The position numbers and the translations under genes were made by a program. Shown here piece by piece: positions 47,457-60,009 of a stretch of 64,000 nt of DNA (positions within the stretch are counted from its first letter, which is position 1; every line of letters begins with the position of its first letter). This DNA comes from Hsuehochloa calcarea. Lineage: Eukaryota > Streptophyta > Magnoliopsida > Poales > Poaceae. The DNA lies in NCBI GenBank assembly GCA_036346395.1, contig CM070601.1, positions 10,971,763 through 11,035,762 on the forward strand, given 5' to 3'. The notes beneath the pieces were generated by a model. It worked only from the letters and a program-made list of their open reading frames with translations. It had not been told where the DNA came from and made no database searches.

Positions 47457-48183
47457 TAAATGTGATGAGAAGGCGCTGTTTTGCACGTTATGTTGGTACT
47501 AGTTCAGTTGGAGTTATGCAATTGTCAAGATTACGTGAGGATAATTTACGTGAGGATAATTTGACTTTGTAAATTAGGACCTGTTGCTTGAATTGGTGTT
47601 TGGTCGTGCTGCATATCTTTTCATTTTTTTTTTCTTGTGAGATCGGTGATGGAACAGGGACAGCGTCTTGGTGAAATGGGCAATGCACCTAGGCGTAGTT
47701 GTAACTATGAGATAATCGGTTTATTCCAAGTGTGTGCTTACTCAGCACCTAGGATTCAAATTTTACTACTTTTCAGATATATCATGCCCCATGCAGTTTT
47801 ATATGTACAGATTTTATAGGAAATAGTTGCACCATGTTCTTATGCATAATACAATGTATTACTGCTAACAATATCTCTTACGGTATACACCTCATACGTC
47901 GCTCGCTCTAATCATCGAAATCAGATCTCTAGTACTACCAGGAAATCAAACGAACACACAATCTCTTTGCTAATTAAAAGAAGGAATTGATGGTCTTCCT
48001 TGTGCTATGGTTGACGAGATATGAATTTTTTTAATCCGTAATAAAACACGAGCATTGGACTAGTATACAGCAAAACCACACTCGGAATTATAACCGAAAC
48101 GTTGGCAGTTATTCATGCATTCTGACTATAGTCGACGGACGTCGATCGTACGTATCGTCTGCTTGCATTCTTGCGAGACCTTC
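47457..48183. other. 3' flanks of the CMP-KDO synthetase and CLE genes (tail to tail)
   Basis: Contains the 3' UTR of the synthetase gene and, on the minus strand, that of the CLE gene. A 14-bp direct repeat (acgtgaggataattt) lies at 47533-47561. No gene seen. Confidence 0.5.
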
Positions 48184-48423
48184 TCAGTAGTGGTGCTGCG
48201 GGTCAGGGCCGCCCGGCACCTCCCTCTTGCCGTCGCCCTCCGCCGTCGCCCTTCCCCTGTTCCACCCGTTCACCCGACTGACGGGCGGCGCCGGGCCATG
48301 AAGCCCGTGCGGCTGGTGGACGCTGTCGCGGACCGCGCGCGCCAATGGCGTCGCCACGAACAACCCTGAGCCAACGATCATCACGAGCACAAGCAGGCAC
48401 GATAGCTGAACGCGAGGCCTCAT
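48184..48423 (-). CDS. CLE (CLAVATA3/ESR-related) signalling peptide precursor
   Basis: Intronless 79-aa precursor. Residues about 8-29 form a secretory signal peptide (LSCLLVLVMIVGSGLFVATP). A variable, basic and Pro-containing middle follows. The C-terminus is KREVPGGPDPQHHY, whose REVPGGPDPQHH fits the 12-residue CLE consensus R-x-V-P-x-G-P-[DN]-P-x-H-[HN]. CLE precursors are secreted, trimmed to a 12-13-residue peptide with hydroxylated prolines, and perceived by CLV1-type leucine-rich-repeat receptor kinases to control meristems, vasculature or root nutrient responses. The GGPD core groups it with the A-type CLEs that inhibit root or shoot meristems. It has a close paralogue at 63859-64000. 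The member within the grass CLE set is not named here. Confidence 0.9.
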   Translation of the reverse strand: MRPRVQLSCLLVLVMIVGSGLFVATPLARAVRDSVHQPHGLHGPAPPVSRVNGWNRGRATAEGDGKREVPGGPDPQHHY

Positions 48424-48556
48424 GATCTGCTCGTTTCCCTAGTTTAGGATGCACTTACTAGTTACTACTAGCTTAGACTACTTGTTGAGTGTGCTGCCTA
48501 TACGTTACGATGATGAGATCGGATCGTTCTTGGTGATCGCATACTCCTTGATCGAC

Positions 48557-48567
48557 TTATATATAGA
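48557..48567 (-). promoter_or_regulatory. TATA box of the CLE gene
   Basis: ctatatataag on the minus strand, about 135 bases upstream of the CLE start codon. Transcription would start near 48530, leaving a short 5' UTR. Confidence 0.6.
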
Positions 48568-49508
48568 GTGAGTTGATCACACATCACGAATTCACAATGC
48601 ATGCAAAAAAAAAAATTAAAGTCCTAGTCAAGCCCGTGTGCCCGGCCCCGGCCTTCATCTCTATCTTGGCAGTCACTGCCCACTAGCCTGAATGCATGAC
48701 TAGGCGGATTTTGCTGCTTCGCCACGCGTGCCTCAGCCACCATCACGTCGCCTCGTGATCGGTCTAGTGGCGAAGCCATGCCGCGGTGTGATTTTACACA
48801 GACGTCGAGCGTTTTGCTACGTACTGACCGATGGCAAATTGGCAAACGCAATGACATGCCAATCTGTCTGCGCGAACGACACACTACAAAGCCGGCCGTT
48901 AGGACCATACGAGTCACGGAACATGCAGAAAACGGCACAATCGTTGTGCTGTGTTTTGGAACTTTAGTTTGATGCGTGCACAAGTTCGTCTACGTGACCT
49001 GGACGGCTCGACGAGCTGATATAGCGATAGCATGCAGTCGTTTGGGTTGGGCTCGGCCACATATGTGAATGGATAAGCACTTTCTAATTCTACTCGTGGA
49101 TGCTGAGCAAAAGGCTTTTTCATGTGGATTATGGTTCCAGTACTGCATTACTAATGTAAATGGCAATGGAAAACAATTGCAACTTTTATCACCTTACTAA
49201 TACACTGGATATGAAGAAAGGTGGAAGTAACTAAACTACTTTCTCAGCTTTGCCTAGTGGGGAATTAGCCTTTATTTTTCTCTCCAATACCCTGAATAGA
49301 AATACTATATCCAAAAGGATAATCTACAAATCGACATAATTAACCCAAATCTCCCCACGTCGTAGTAGAACAGTAGTACTTTATCTTATTCTATTAACTA
49401 GCAGGGTAGCCTGTGCATTTGTGCAACTAGATTTCTTTCGGAGTTTGTATAAATGTTTGAGAATATATTTACGTATCTTATAGACTATTTAGATATTTAA
49501 CATATTCT
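48568..49508. other. Upstream region of the first CLE gene
   Basis: Contains the distal promoter. An A10 run lies at about 48605-48615. No gene or clear transposon terminus is recognisable between 48620 and 49500. Confidence 0.5.
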
Positions 49509-50090
49509 CACTACTACAAAAAGGCTAATACTGGACGACTCATCACAGACGGTTGACAAAAACCATCTATATTAAATACAATCACAGACAGTTTTGGTTT
49601 AGCGACAGTCTGTGTTTTCGACTGCACTAAAAACTGTATGTGAATAAGTAATATCACAGAGGGTTTTGAACAAGAACCGTCTGTGATAGTACTAAATTCA
49701 CAGACGGTTATTTATTGGAACCGTCTGTAATTAGAAACAACTGATTAGCCGATTCCAACTACAACCCCTGATCGGGTCATATTGATCTTTTAAAGTGGTC
49801 GAATTGAAACTGATTTCCCCAACAGAAGAAAGCAGAAGATATGTAATCCGGTAGACACCTTGTTCTGTATCATATGTAACTTCACTGTCTTAACGTGTAA
49901 CTTTCGATCAACAGAAGAATGCAGAAGTACTTCACGTAATCGATCGATCGGAAGTTACACATCATAGACATTGAAGTGCTCACCTGATCGTAGGGATATG
50001 ATTATCTACCAATTTCTTGAAGATTTCAAATCCAAAGACCAAATTGACTTTCCGACCGCTTAAATTGAAGTAGTCTATAGATCATCCATT

Positions 50091-53000
50091 GTAACATCCC
50101 ATTTTCGGACGATAATTAATATATGATTCGATTTCTGATTTTCGCTCGTTTTTCAAATTTGGCTTTACTTTCAAAAATTCCCAGCCTCCTTCTAAGCTCG
50201 GGTTTGTGTTTCAAACATTCCGATCGTATTCAAATTTTGATTTCCGAGTTTGAAGTCCCTTTTCGAATTTGGATTTGCCTCAATTATCCCTCCATTTCTT
50301 TCCTGGGCTCATCCCTCCCTCCTGGGCCGGCCCATCTCCCCTCCCTCTCACTCCGGCTGGCCGCCTGCTCGCCTCGGCCCTTCCCCTTCTTCACCCGCTC
50401 AGCCTAGCTTTGCTCCCTGCCCGGCCGCATTTCTCCCACGATGCGCTTCCCCTCTTTCCTTCTCTCCCCTCCCCCAGAAGCTCCGCCCGCTCGCCCGGTT
50501 CTTCTGCCTTCTCCCCTCGCCCCGGCATCTCCGACCAGACTCGCCTTCCCCACGCCCGGCTTGCAGCCTCTGCGCCGCCGTCGGTCAGCGTCGCGCCCGT
50601 CTGCCGTCTGCGGCCCACGCCGCCCGCCGCCTGTCTCCCCTCCCGCGACGCCGCTTCTACCAACCAGCGCCGCCCTCACTGTCGCCGCTCCACCGCGATC
50701 GCGGCCCGACCCCCTCCTTAGGCTATAAAGTCCGCGCGCCCCTCCTTCTTCTCCCCACTCCTCTTCTTCTTCCTCACGGCCGACAAGACCTTTCGCCATT
50801 TCTTCCGCCGAGCCTCACCAATGTCCCGCCGCTCCGGTGAGTCCCGGCCGGCCGACCCCACCGCCAGATCCTCCTCCACCCTCGCTTCTCCCCCACGAAG
50901 ACCTTCCCGCCAAGCCCCTTCTCTTCCACCTCCGGCCGCGGCCGCTGGGTCGCCTCGGCCGCCCGCGGCTTCCTCACCCTCGCAGCTCACGCGCGCCTCG
51001 GCCGCCTCCCCGCGCTGCTCCATCGCCGGATTCCCCGTCGCCCATGCCGCCGCCGTCGCTTCGTCCCGCCTCCTCCGCCATGTCCACCCCTCCCCAGCGC
51101 CGCCGCCGTCGCCAGTGGGACCGCCGCCCTCTCGGGATCCCGTTCCACTCCTCCGTCAGCCTCCTTGCCCTTCCCGCGCCGTGTACTGTGCTGTGGACCA
51201 GTGCACTGTACTGCGAACCATTTTTCTTTTTCCCGATTTAATTCCAATTCAAACTTCAGAAAGCTCCGTTCTCCTCCATCCTAACTCCAAAAATTATGAA
51301 ATTTGTTTCTAAATTTATCTAAATTCAAGACCTACATTTTTGTACGGGTTTGGTTATTCTTGGAGTTCTTTTATTATGTGTTTGTATTTATTTATTTTGT
51401 TTGCTTGTCTTTTATTTTTCGGTGCGTTCGTCCGCATAGAGTTCGAAGGAGCCAGCTATCCCCACTTCGACCAAGCTCAAGAATACCAAGATTCTCTAGC
51501 CTTTGACCTAGGCGAGTCAATACTTTGATCATTTTGAGCCTACATTTTATGCAAATTATATTTGTTGTAAAATATCATAATCGCATGCTTTAATTTTGTA
51601 GTCAATGTATGTTAAAGCTTAAGGTAGTTAAACTCCCATTTGATGATTAATTAATTATTATCCATCCTTTGATAATTAAATCTATTATTTTTATGTTACC
51701 CTAGTAGCTATGTGGTAAATACTAGTATAACTTGTACTTAAGCGACATACTAGTCTTGCTTAAGTACCGGGACAACAAATGTCCTGATCATCACCTTTTA
51801 ATCATGAAAATGGTTTTAGGCAGCCATTGGATGTAAATGACTGGCGTGTTGTGTTAATTGGTTTTTCCTCCCCAAAACCCTAAACAACTTACTAGTACCA
51901 CATCTAGGCGGATGGAAAGAGTGGTGGGTGCTGTTGTGCACGAGAGTGGTTGGTATGTGGTATGAACCGCCCGGATGGATTAATGACTTAATCTTGTGAT
52001 GACCTCCTAATGTAAGACAGTACAACCACAAGTCTATAATGGTGTCGACCTGGCTAAATAATTTGTATCCACCAATGTGAGCTGCACCACTGGATAGACC
52101 CACGAGTCGTGTCGCTGGTTTAAGCCGTCGTGGACATAGGTCGTGTTGCTGGCTTAAGCCGCCGTGTGGTACAAGAGGGGGTTTGGAGGCATGGTTGACG
52201 CGGGTGTGTGAGTGTAACCACTCTCAGATGAAACCTTAGCGGGTGCAACTAACACTGAGGGGTACATTGTAAAGGCTTATGGTAATCTCCCTTGATTCAC
52301 TCGTCCAAGGAAACGTGTGTGTATATCAAGACGATTATCTCTTATAGGTAAAGTGTACAGTCTCAGCAGAGAAATAAATTGTTCGAACAGTCGTACCCAC
52401 GGTCACGGGCGGACATCGAACTTACTAGAGTTAGTTCTATTTCAAAAACCTTGTGGGTGGAGATAAAAACTAGGTCGGCTCATCTAGCCTGAGGTTTGGT
52501 TTTTTTTTCCTGGATCGTCGTATCCAGTGTTGGTAATGTATGAAGATAACTCCAATCAAATGAAGCATTTGTAGAGTTTCCGATGGAGGGAACATCTACT
52601 GTTATTTAATATTGCAATTACTCTCTTTAATAAAAATACAATTTCTTTAAAATGCTAAGTCTTAGGAATTTGTATTATAATAGTTGAAAAAGTTTCTTTA
52701 TTAAATAAAAGAACCCGAGCCACCATTGTTAAGCCTTGCATGTATATATTGCATCTTGTATGTTGGCTCGTGAGCACATAAGTTGTACTCATCCTCGCTC
52801 TTTCTCCAAATCCTCAGAAGCAGGAAATCCTGAAGCTTTCGACTACTGCGAGGAACCAGGCGTCTGAAGGCCCAGGAGTTTTTGAAGCGTAGTTTAGTCT
52901 TTAGCCATTCTAGTCTCTCCTCAGTCTAGCCCACTCCGCCGGTACTTATGTGCATCCTATATTATCTGAGTTTTCGGGTAATATCGGACGTATACATGTT

Positions 53001-53180
53001 TCCCCAGTCGCTTGCCTGTGGAGAGATGTGTTCTCATCCCCTTTTTTTTTGCTTCTGTTGTCGTTTATGCTACTTTTGTGATGTAATTGTTTGACATGTT
53101 TGGCCCTTATTGTAAAACTTGGTCCGAAGCGGTCTATGTAAACTCTGGTGTGTTAAATTAATGAATTGTATGGTTTTATG
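50091..53180 (+). repeat. Gypsy-like LTR (5' part), Tekay-type look
   Basis: Begins TGTAACATCCCATTTTCGG, a common start of grass Gypsy LTRs, and continues through a GC-rich block (50320-51180). It then has long AT-rich and mixed sequence to the segment near 53100-53180 (tgatgtaattgtttgacatg ... ggtctatgtaaactctggtg) typical of LTR 3' halves. No matching gggatgttaca end or target duplication was found between 53180 and 53640, so the right boundary is an estimate. GC-rich open frames in 50270-51300 look compositional, with no recognised domain. Confidence 0.5.
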
Positions 53181-53899
53181 CCATGTATAAATTGATTCAG
53201 CAATGTGCCTATGAGTGCTATCTATTGATCCAGGGAATAGCACAGTATTTTTACAGAGGATTCGGGATTAGAAAATCTGGGTCCGACATCCATGGATTTT
53301 GTTTTTTTCCATGCATGATGGTCGAAAAATCAATTTGTTCCGTGAATGTTGTCTTACTAGGGATCGAGATTAGAACTTTAAGAAGAAATGGAAGTAAGAA
53401 AAGATGTAAAGTTTGTGAGTGATTTTTTCTTAGTTCTGCGTGTGCACCACTTCTGATTGTTATTTACAGGCTTAACAACTTGTGACAAGATTAAATTAAC
53501 GAATAAAGACGAAAATCCGACGGATAGGATTTATTAGAATCTGCTCCTAATAAATCGTTGGTAACCAAAGCATCACCATCTTTTCAGGAATTATTTTTCA
53601 TAAATACGATTGACGCTCCTTTTCCTATGTTTACAACTGAAGCATCACATACGGTTTTTAATAAGAACCGTATGTGATTACATACTTCACAGACAATTTT
53701 TAATCAGAATTGTCTATGATTACATACTTCACAGATGGTTTTTAAATATAATCGTTTGTGATAATTCAATCTTTCGGCTCCCGCACGATGCTTCTTTTCT
53801 TCTCGCGCCCCGACGTTACGATGCGTCTCTTCGACGTTTTAGAAGAATGATCATCGCACACCATGGTGAGCACGCATGGTATTGGTGAGCACGCGGAGC

Positions 53900-54749
53900 A
53901 TGACGGCGAGGACCAAGGTGAGGAGGTCGACGATCGCTATCGCTTTCCCTCACGATGTCGTCGTCCATATTGTCGACCTCGTGGCTGCGAGCTCTCCTCA
54001 GCCGATTGCTGACCTCTACCGCCTACGAGCCATGTACATATTCCGTTCTTTTGTTTTTGGTAGGTCTAAAGGAGTAAGCATTCTTTTCGGTTTTTGTTCA
54101 GAGTTAGTTTCTGAAGATGACTGTAGCGTATCATATGCTAGTTAATTGTCGGAAAGCTTCGGGTATTCGTTTCGGGTTCAGGTTCCGATAGAGAACCTGA
54201 TTGTAATTCCTCTGAAAATCTATAAAAGGAGAAAAAAAAATGAAAAGTTGTATCAGTTGATACGGCACAAAATAATCTCGTGTTGATTTTGTTTTGTGTC
54301 CAATATCCAGTTCGGAAGTAAATTTGACTAGCAACAACGACCTTAATTTGGTCTGGCTTTTAATTTTCTCTTATGGAGTAATTCTTGTATTAAGACTCTA
54401 TTGTCTTGAATTTTGTAGTTGCAAGGCCATGTATAAGGCGTCCAAGGAGCGCGCCGTGGGGAGGCGTGTGGCGCTGGAGCGGGAGGAGCCGATGAAGTGG
54501 CAGGACAACGAGCGCTACCTCGCCATTGTCAACCACCTAGCCAGCGCAAGCAACCCAGAGGTCTGCTTCATCGTCAGCCTCATGCTTGTCTTCGCGCCCT
54601 AATACATGCAGTGCAACCTCGTGTTCCTTGAACGGGCGATCGTCGCCAGCCACAAGGCCGTGGCCTACGTGCTCGACCTCCCCCTTTACACGACCGGTGA
54701 GACACGCGACGTTAGGAAGCACTACATTAGCCAGTTGAGGGCGAGCTAG
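53900..54749 (+). pseudogene. Captured F-box-like gene, two exons, in-frame stop
   Basis: Exon A 53900-54033 and exon B 54419-54749, joined by a GT-AG intron in phase (AT|gtacat ... ttttgtag|T). The 154-codon frame starts MTARTKVRRSTIAIA and reads FPHDVVVHIVDLVAASSPQP then YRLRAICKAMYKASKERAVG, which looks like the F-box of grass F-box proteins. It continues with a helical region (NERYLAIVNHLASASNPEVC, ERAIVASHKAVAYVLDLPLY) like the Sel1/TPR-type tail of those proteins. A taa at 54600-54602 breaks exon B. It lies wholly inside the CACTA, so it is best read as transduplicated. The F-box family call is moderate. Confidence 0.65.
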
Positions 54750-55023
54750 CCGGCGGTGGGTGTGAGACGGCCAAGAGTACCAACCGGGAGTGCAGGCTGA
54801 CAACTTGACAAGCTGATACATGATGCCACTTCCCATTCGGAGTACCTGCGCGTCCACGCTATTTTCTGAACATAGCGACGTCCAGTTACCCGTCGACGTT
54901 ATCCAGGTAATTGGATGTCCACATGCTCTCCTGACAGCCATACTTCTTAAAGTTGCATGTGGCTGCTGTCTCATCCTCCTCATGCTACGTGGACGACTCC
55001 TCGAAAGTGGCTGGGGGACTACG

Positions 55024-55028
<5 letters not shown>

Positions 55029-55119
<91 letters not shown>
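55029..55119. repeat. (TA)n(TG)n microsatellite
   Basis: About 25 TA units are followed directly by about 20 TG units. Long open frames of alternating Ile-Tyr and Cys-Val across it are artefacts. Confidence 0.97.
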
Positions 55120-55122
<3 letters not shown>

Positions 55123-55392
55123 GCCGGTTTTAAAGGTACAAGCAGCCACTGCTTGGAGACTTTATAGAGAAGAGTCATCACAGACGGTTTCATCTACAAA
55201 TTGTCTGTGATAGTCAAGTATCATGGACGATTCTGAGTTAATAACCGTCCGTGATAGTCTGCATCACATCTTGTTAGAAAACCGTCTGTGATAACCTCTT
55301 GCTATTCTTGACCCATAAACTCAAATAGCTCACGAAACCATCTGTGATGACGTTTTGAACCGTCTCTAATGACATTTTCTGTAGTAGTATCT

Positions 55393-58300
55393 AAACATTG
55401 GAAATGACAATAGAAGCTTGAAGAAAATTACAACAAAAGGAACATAATTGAGTAATTGAAGTATGTGCTTTGATGGAAGAAAATCATTGAGCATACACCG
55501 ATTTACCATGGGCATACACCAACACATAATGGGTAATCTACTTTGAACTTATCTTTCCCCACACGCCGTCTGTTCCACCATACCGTGTGGCTTCTATCTC
55601 TTTGCACCATCATAGCTTTTTTCTTCAACCTCCAATAGTAAGCCCAAATCTTGATCGATCCCTCTCAGCTGCTACCCCTTTCAATGCAATATTTTACCAC
55701 ATATTTATCTTCTACTTCTATCAAGTTAGTACTTAATGCTAATCACAGCGACATCAACACGCATACACATGCAATCGCCGCCAATCCCAGCTGAGGACAC
55801 ATGTCACGCTCTCTCCAGTGACCCCAAGCATATTCTCTATGACTGTGTCATCTGTACTCCAAGTTTTTTTGTTCCTCTGCCTCTATACGTATGCGTTTCT
55901 ATTCGTACGGATGCATGCATTTACATACACATACATTATGTTATACATGCTTGACATCCTCTTCTCTCATTTCGGTCACTCATCTTCTTTGATGTTAGTC
56001 AACTCAACATTGTGCCTTCCTCACTAACCACAACGACCTCCCATCTTCACTAATATTGTCATGTCTGTTTTAGTCGTTATCTAATGATATGGAGATTTTT
56101 TTAACATCGCCGACGATGACATATCCCTCACCAATGACGGCGTAGTCCTAGCTACTCGATGACCTTATATCATCTATTGCCCGTCTTCAATGCAAAGCTT
56201 CAGTTCCTCTCTGTCGAGGCTTCCCCACCATCGAGCTTCTTTGGCCACTAACTTATGTAACAAGACCGACACTGTCCACTTGTCAACAGGTCTTTGGCTC
56301 CTTCAACAATGAACTTTCTCTTATATGGCTCCGGTGAACAACACGGTATTGTCCTTGTCTTCGTCGTGGCCACATTGAGGTCTTCGCTTCCTCGTGGGTC
56401 AATATATTCTTGTAGGATGGATTGATGCAATTGCACTCTTTCGTGGTCTCATTTGACACCATTCGTGCTATCCTTGTTATAAATTGTATTGTATAATCAA
56501 TTTTTTATTTATTTATATTTCATAGGAAGAAACAATAGAAACATGTGACATTGAGAGAGAATGTGGTGACTTCTTTTGTGTCTCTTCCGACACCATTCGT
56601 GCCATGCTCATTATAACTTTTATTTTTATTGAATATTTCAGTTATTTTTATTGTAGTTCGTATATAAATAAAATTATTAAATTTATTCTGAATTTGAGTT
56701 ATTTAGGGATTTTACTTTGGAATTCGTATAGAAATCAAATTGTAGATTTTATTTTATTTTTATTCTGAATTTTAGTTTATTTTTTCATGGAATTCGTATC
56801 CGAATCCAATTCCTAATTTTTCTTTAATATTTATTCTGAATTGAAATTATTTAGGGATTTTACTTTGGAATTCGTATTGAAATCAAATTGCTAGTTTTAT
56901 TTTATTTTTATTCCAGAGTTCAATTATTTTTTGGTTGGATTTTGTATACAAATATAATTGTTAATTATTGTTTAGTTTTTATTCCAAATTATAATTATTG
57001 GTATTTGTATTAAAATCAAATTGCTAATTTTTATTCAGAATTTCTGGTTTTTTGTTTGATTTTGTATAGAAATCTAATTTCCTATTTTTGTTTATTTTTA
57101 TTCTGAATTATAGTTATTTAGGGATTTTACTTAGTGATTCGTATGGAAATCAAATTGCTAATTTTATTTTATTCTTATTTCAAATTTAAGTTTTATTATA
57201 CTTGATATGGACTCTTTTACCTAGGAATTCATATGGAAATCAAATTGCTAATTTTATTTTATTCTTATTTCAAATTTAAGTTTTATTATACTTGATATTG
57301 ACTCTTTTACTTGGGAATTCATATGGAAATCAAATTGCTGATTTTATTTTATTTTATATTTTGAATTTTAGTTTTATTGTACTTGCCATTGACTCTTTTT
57401 TTTAATAAAAATATAAACCGTTATAATCTGAATCCACTACGATTAACGGTGTAGATCGTTATTTTTTTTCTACCGATTAACGTAAAAAATTGAGCTTTTA
57501 AGAGCGAATATGATGACTTCTTTTCACTTTGCTGTAACAAGATTATAGATAAGTCTTTTGAGTGTTCTAAATTTTTTTTAAACCCAATCTAACTTTCTAC
57601 AGGCATTCATCACTTTTCTTTCTGCCGACAAAGCAAACGGTGCTTCCTTTTAGACCAATTAACTAACTGGCTTCATTTTATTTTGGTCAAAACAGTAACA
57701 TGACCGGTGCGAATGCACTGGATCGTGCCCCTTTAAATCGGGTTCGAGCACTAGGCGCTTTTGCTCAGCAGTTGGGAGTGTTGACAAACTAAACCAAACT
57801 AAACTGACCACCTGGCTAATGGCCACCGCGATCTGATGCGCTTATCAGACATGAATGCCTTATCGGCATACGGTTTCTAGTCGTGGCGGCGCACATTAGT
57901 AGGTGGAAAAGGCTGATGGCAGACAATTTTCTGTGTGCGCTACTGACATTTCTTTACATTTTGGTCGTCGCACGTCTCACACTCGATCGCCTGCGGTCAA
58001 TATTTTTTTGTTTGAAGGCAACGTCTTTTCCTTCTTGTAAAAGCAGTTCGTGGCCGGTGCAATGCATAGCCTTCCCTGCTTCTTCGGCAGAAGGAAAAGT
58101 GCGGCTGATAGTATATTTGTTTGGCTCAGAAGTGATCCTAACCAATGATTCATTTTGCGTCATACATAGCATCAATGGAAGAATATGTCATATAGTCCTC
58201 TAAAAAAATTCAGGCCATGTAGTATAAATTTTAGCGGTTAGTATAAGGTATGGCCAAATAGGTCATGTACTCAAAATTTTGGCATTCAGTGTAAGGTGGA

Positions 58301-58600
58301 AACATATTATTAATGCGTTATTCTCATGTTTGTGCGCACGCACTTAGCTTTAATTTGTAAACCCCCTATCGTTATTTATCGTCATAGTCTCATAGACCGC
58401 AACCATGTAATCCTCCATTTTTATTTATAGGCCATCTAGTTTTTCAATCTTATTTCATAAGTACAAGGCGTGTGCGTAGATTTAATGACATTTTTTTTTT
58501 CATTTTTCTACCATTTTTCTTCTCTTCATCTCCAACATTTATGATTAAACATCCACGCTATGCCACTATATATTATCTTTTTTTATTCACAAGACATTAA
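55393..58600. other. AT-rich intergenic stretch with a tandem array
   Basis: 56640-57400 is an array of degenerate units containing ggaattcgtatggaaatcaa attgctaattttatttta (about 80-95 bp each), with two nearly identical adjacent units at 57172-57300. I see no gene in 55400-56600 or 57450-58600; scattered open frames there show no family features. Confidence 0.5.
56640..57400. repeat. AT-rich minisatellite, about 80-95-bp unit
   Basis: Roughly eight imperfect units share aatcaaattgctaattttat and ttattctgaatt-like words. Confidence 0.75.
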
Positions 58601-59472
58601 TATTACACCCTGTTTGGCAGCCATCAATCGAACTGGGAATGAAGAATTGACATGGCGGTGATAGCCGTAGCTCACCGGTGCAGCCAAGGCGGCTCGGCGA
58701 ACACAGCGGCTGAAACGGAGGAGGTCGGGATCCTCGGCTCTATTCTTCTTCTCTGGTGCTCGAAAGGGATGAAGAAGAAAGGGGAAATGAAGAGGAAAGG
58801 ACGGCGAACGTGGTGCACGTTCGGCTGTGGCTTAAGTAGAACGAGGTGAGGTGTGACCTCTCACGAGATCGCGACCACGAGGTGGTCGAGCGGAGCACAA
58901 GTGACTACTGTTGCTCACAGGTGACGGCGTGGATGTGAGGTGACAATGCGACACGATGAGAGCGGGTCTCACGTGGATGTTGTCCAAGCAAGGACGACGA
59001 CAACATAGGCGACAGTGTGGCTATAACAGCTCGGCGTCGTGCGAGGTCGGTGGTGGCGACGCGTGCAGCGGTGGCGCGTGGGCTACGACGGGGGGTGGGG
59101 AAGAAAGGGGAAGTGGGCCGAGCCGGGAGCTAGCATACCAGGAAGGAAGGAGGAGAGGAGGGCGGTGTGGCTGGAAAGAGGGAAGGGAGGCAGGGCGGGT
59201 CGGGCTGGGTTTCGGCACAAACTGATTTTTTGGGGTTTATTTTCTTCCCTATTTCCTTTTCTTTTCAAATTCGGTTTTGATCCAAATTTGTCTTCAAATT
59301 TTGTCAATTTAACTTAGGTGTGTATTTTGTTAGTTATTTCTTGAAATTCAAAACTCGATAAAGTTTCAAACAAAAATTCAAGAAATTCAAATATCATCAA
59401 CATGCATTAAAAGTTTTAAAACTTTCATATTTTCAAACAATTTGAAATGCAAACAAATTTTGGGATGTTACA
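58600..59472 (-). repeat. Gypsy-like LTR, minus strand (5' part of a 3' LTR)
   Basis: On the minus strand an LTR starts TGTAACATCCCAAAATTTG at about 59472. It is preceded by a purine tract aggactaggggggctaga (59475-59493), as expected just upstream of a 3' LTR. The LTR runs into a GC-rich block (58650-59220). Its far boundary is not visible. The terminus resembles that of the segment starting at 50091 but the interiors differ, so they are relatives rather than a pair. Confidence 0.55.
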
Positions 59473-59474
59473 AT

Positions 59475-59493
59475 CTAGCCCCCCTAGTCCTCC
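59475..59493 (-). promoter_or_regulatory. Polypurine tract ahead of the minus-strand LTR
   Basis: Read on the minus strand: ggactaggggggctaga immediately before TGTAACATCCC. It would prime plus-strand synthesis. Confidence 0.55.
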
Positions 59494-60009
59494 TCCAAGG
59501 TGAAGTAGTAAGTAAAATACAATTAGCAATCTTCTAGGAATCCTTCCAGTCCCATTGGGTTAGAAACACCCCGACGACTGTAGACCAAAAGAACGCCTTC
59601 AGCGGCCCCATCGCCGGGCGTCGGCGCTACGTTGGCCCCTCAAGTTGGCTAGACCGTTGTCAATCGTTCGCAGTGCTACGCAGGCGATTAAACAAGTCAC
59701 ACATGGTCCAAAACACACGCACATGCGAGCATGGTGGTGGATTTCGCCCCCACATGCGCCGCATGCTAGGGGTTTGGATCAATAGAAACATCATGCGAAT
59801 CGCCCCTAGATGGGCCCAAATCGCACACACGCCCCTGTGGCAACGCCAGTGGGCCCGATGGCCTTGTGATTATGAATTGGAAAAAGTTTAGAAATCAAAT
59901 ATCAAGAAATCAACTGTCAATAGTACTCAGAAATCAACTGTCAATAGTGCTCACAAGATGCGGTGAGGCGAGGTGAAGCTAGTGGTGCGGTTGCTAGGTG
60001 CTGAGGAGG

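Larger units (their letters stand above)
49509..55389. mobile_element. CACTA transposon, 5.9 kb, carrying a captured F-box-like gene and a Gypsy-like LTR
   Basis: The left end cactactacaaaaaggc starts at 49509 and the right end ttttctgtagtagta finishes at 55389 (last base a instead of g). The 3-bp duplication tct is at 49506-49508 and 55390-55392. Subterminal atcacagacggtt-type repeats lie at 49545-49735, 53640-53770 and 55175-55375. No transposase or Ulp1-like gene is inside, so it depends on another element. It contains LTR-like DNA (50091 onward), a captured gene (53900-54749) and a TA/TG microsatellite. The internal repeats at 53640-53770 may mark an older nested CACTA left end. Confidence 0.82.

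Noticed and set aside
50250..51312. Several overlapping GC-rich frames of 130-196 codons on both strands
   Set aside because: Pro/Ala/Arg/Ser-rich in every frame, with no conserved motif, inside a Gypsy-like LTR; composition explains them.
54537..55210. Long frames with runs of Ile-Tyr and Cys-Val or Thr-His
   Set aside because: They cross the (TA)n(TG)n microsatellite and are artefacts of the repeat.
57883..58203. 106-codon plus-strand frame with a hydrophobic stretch
   Set aside because: No family features, no splice or promoter context, surrounded by AT-rich intergenic DNA.
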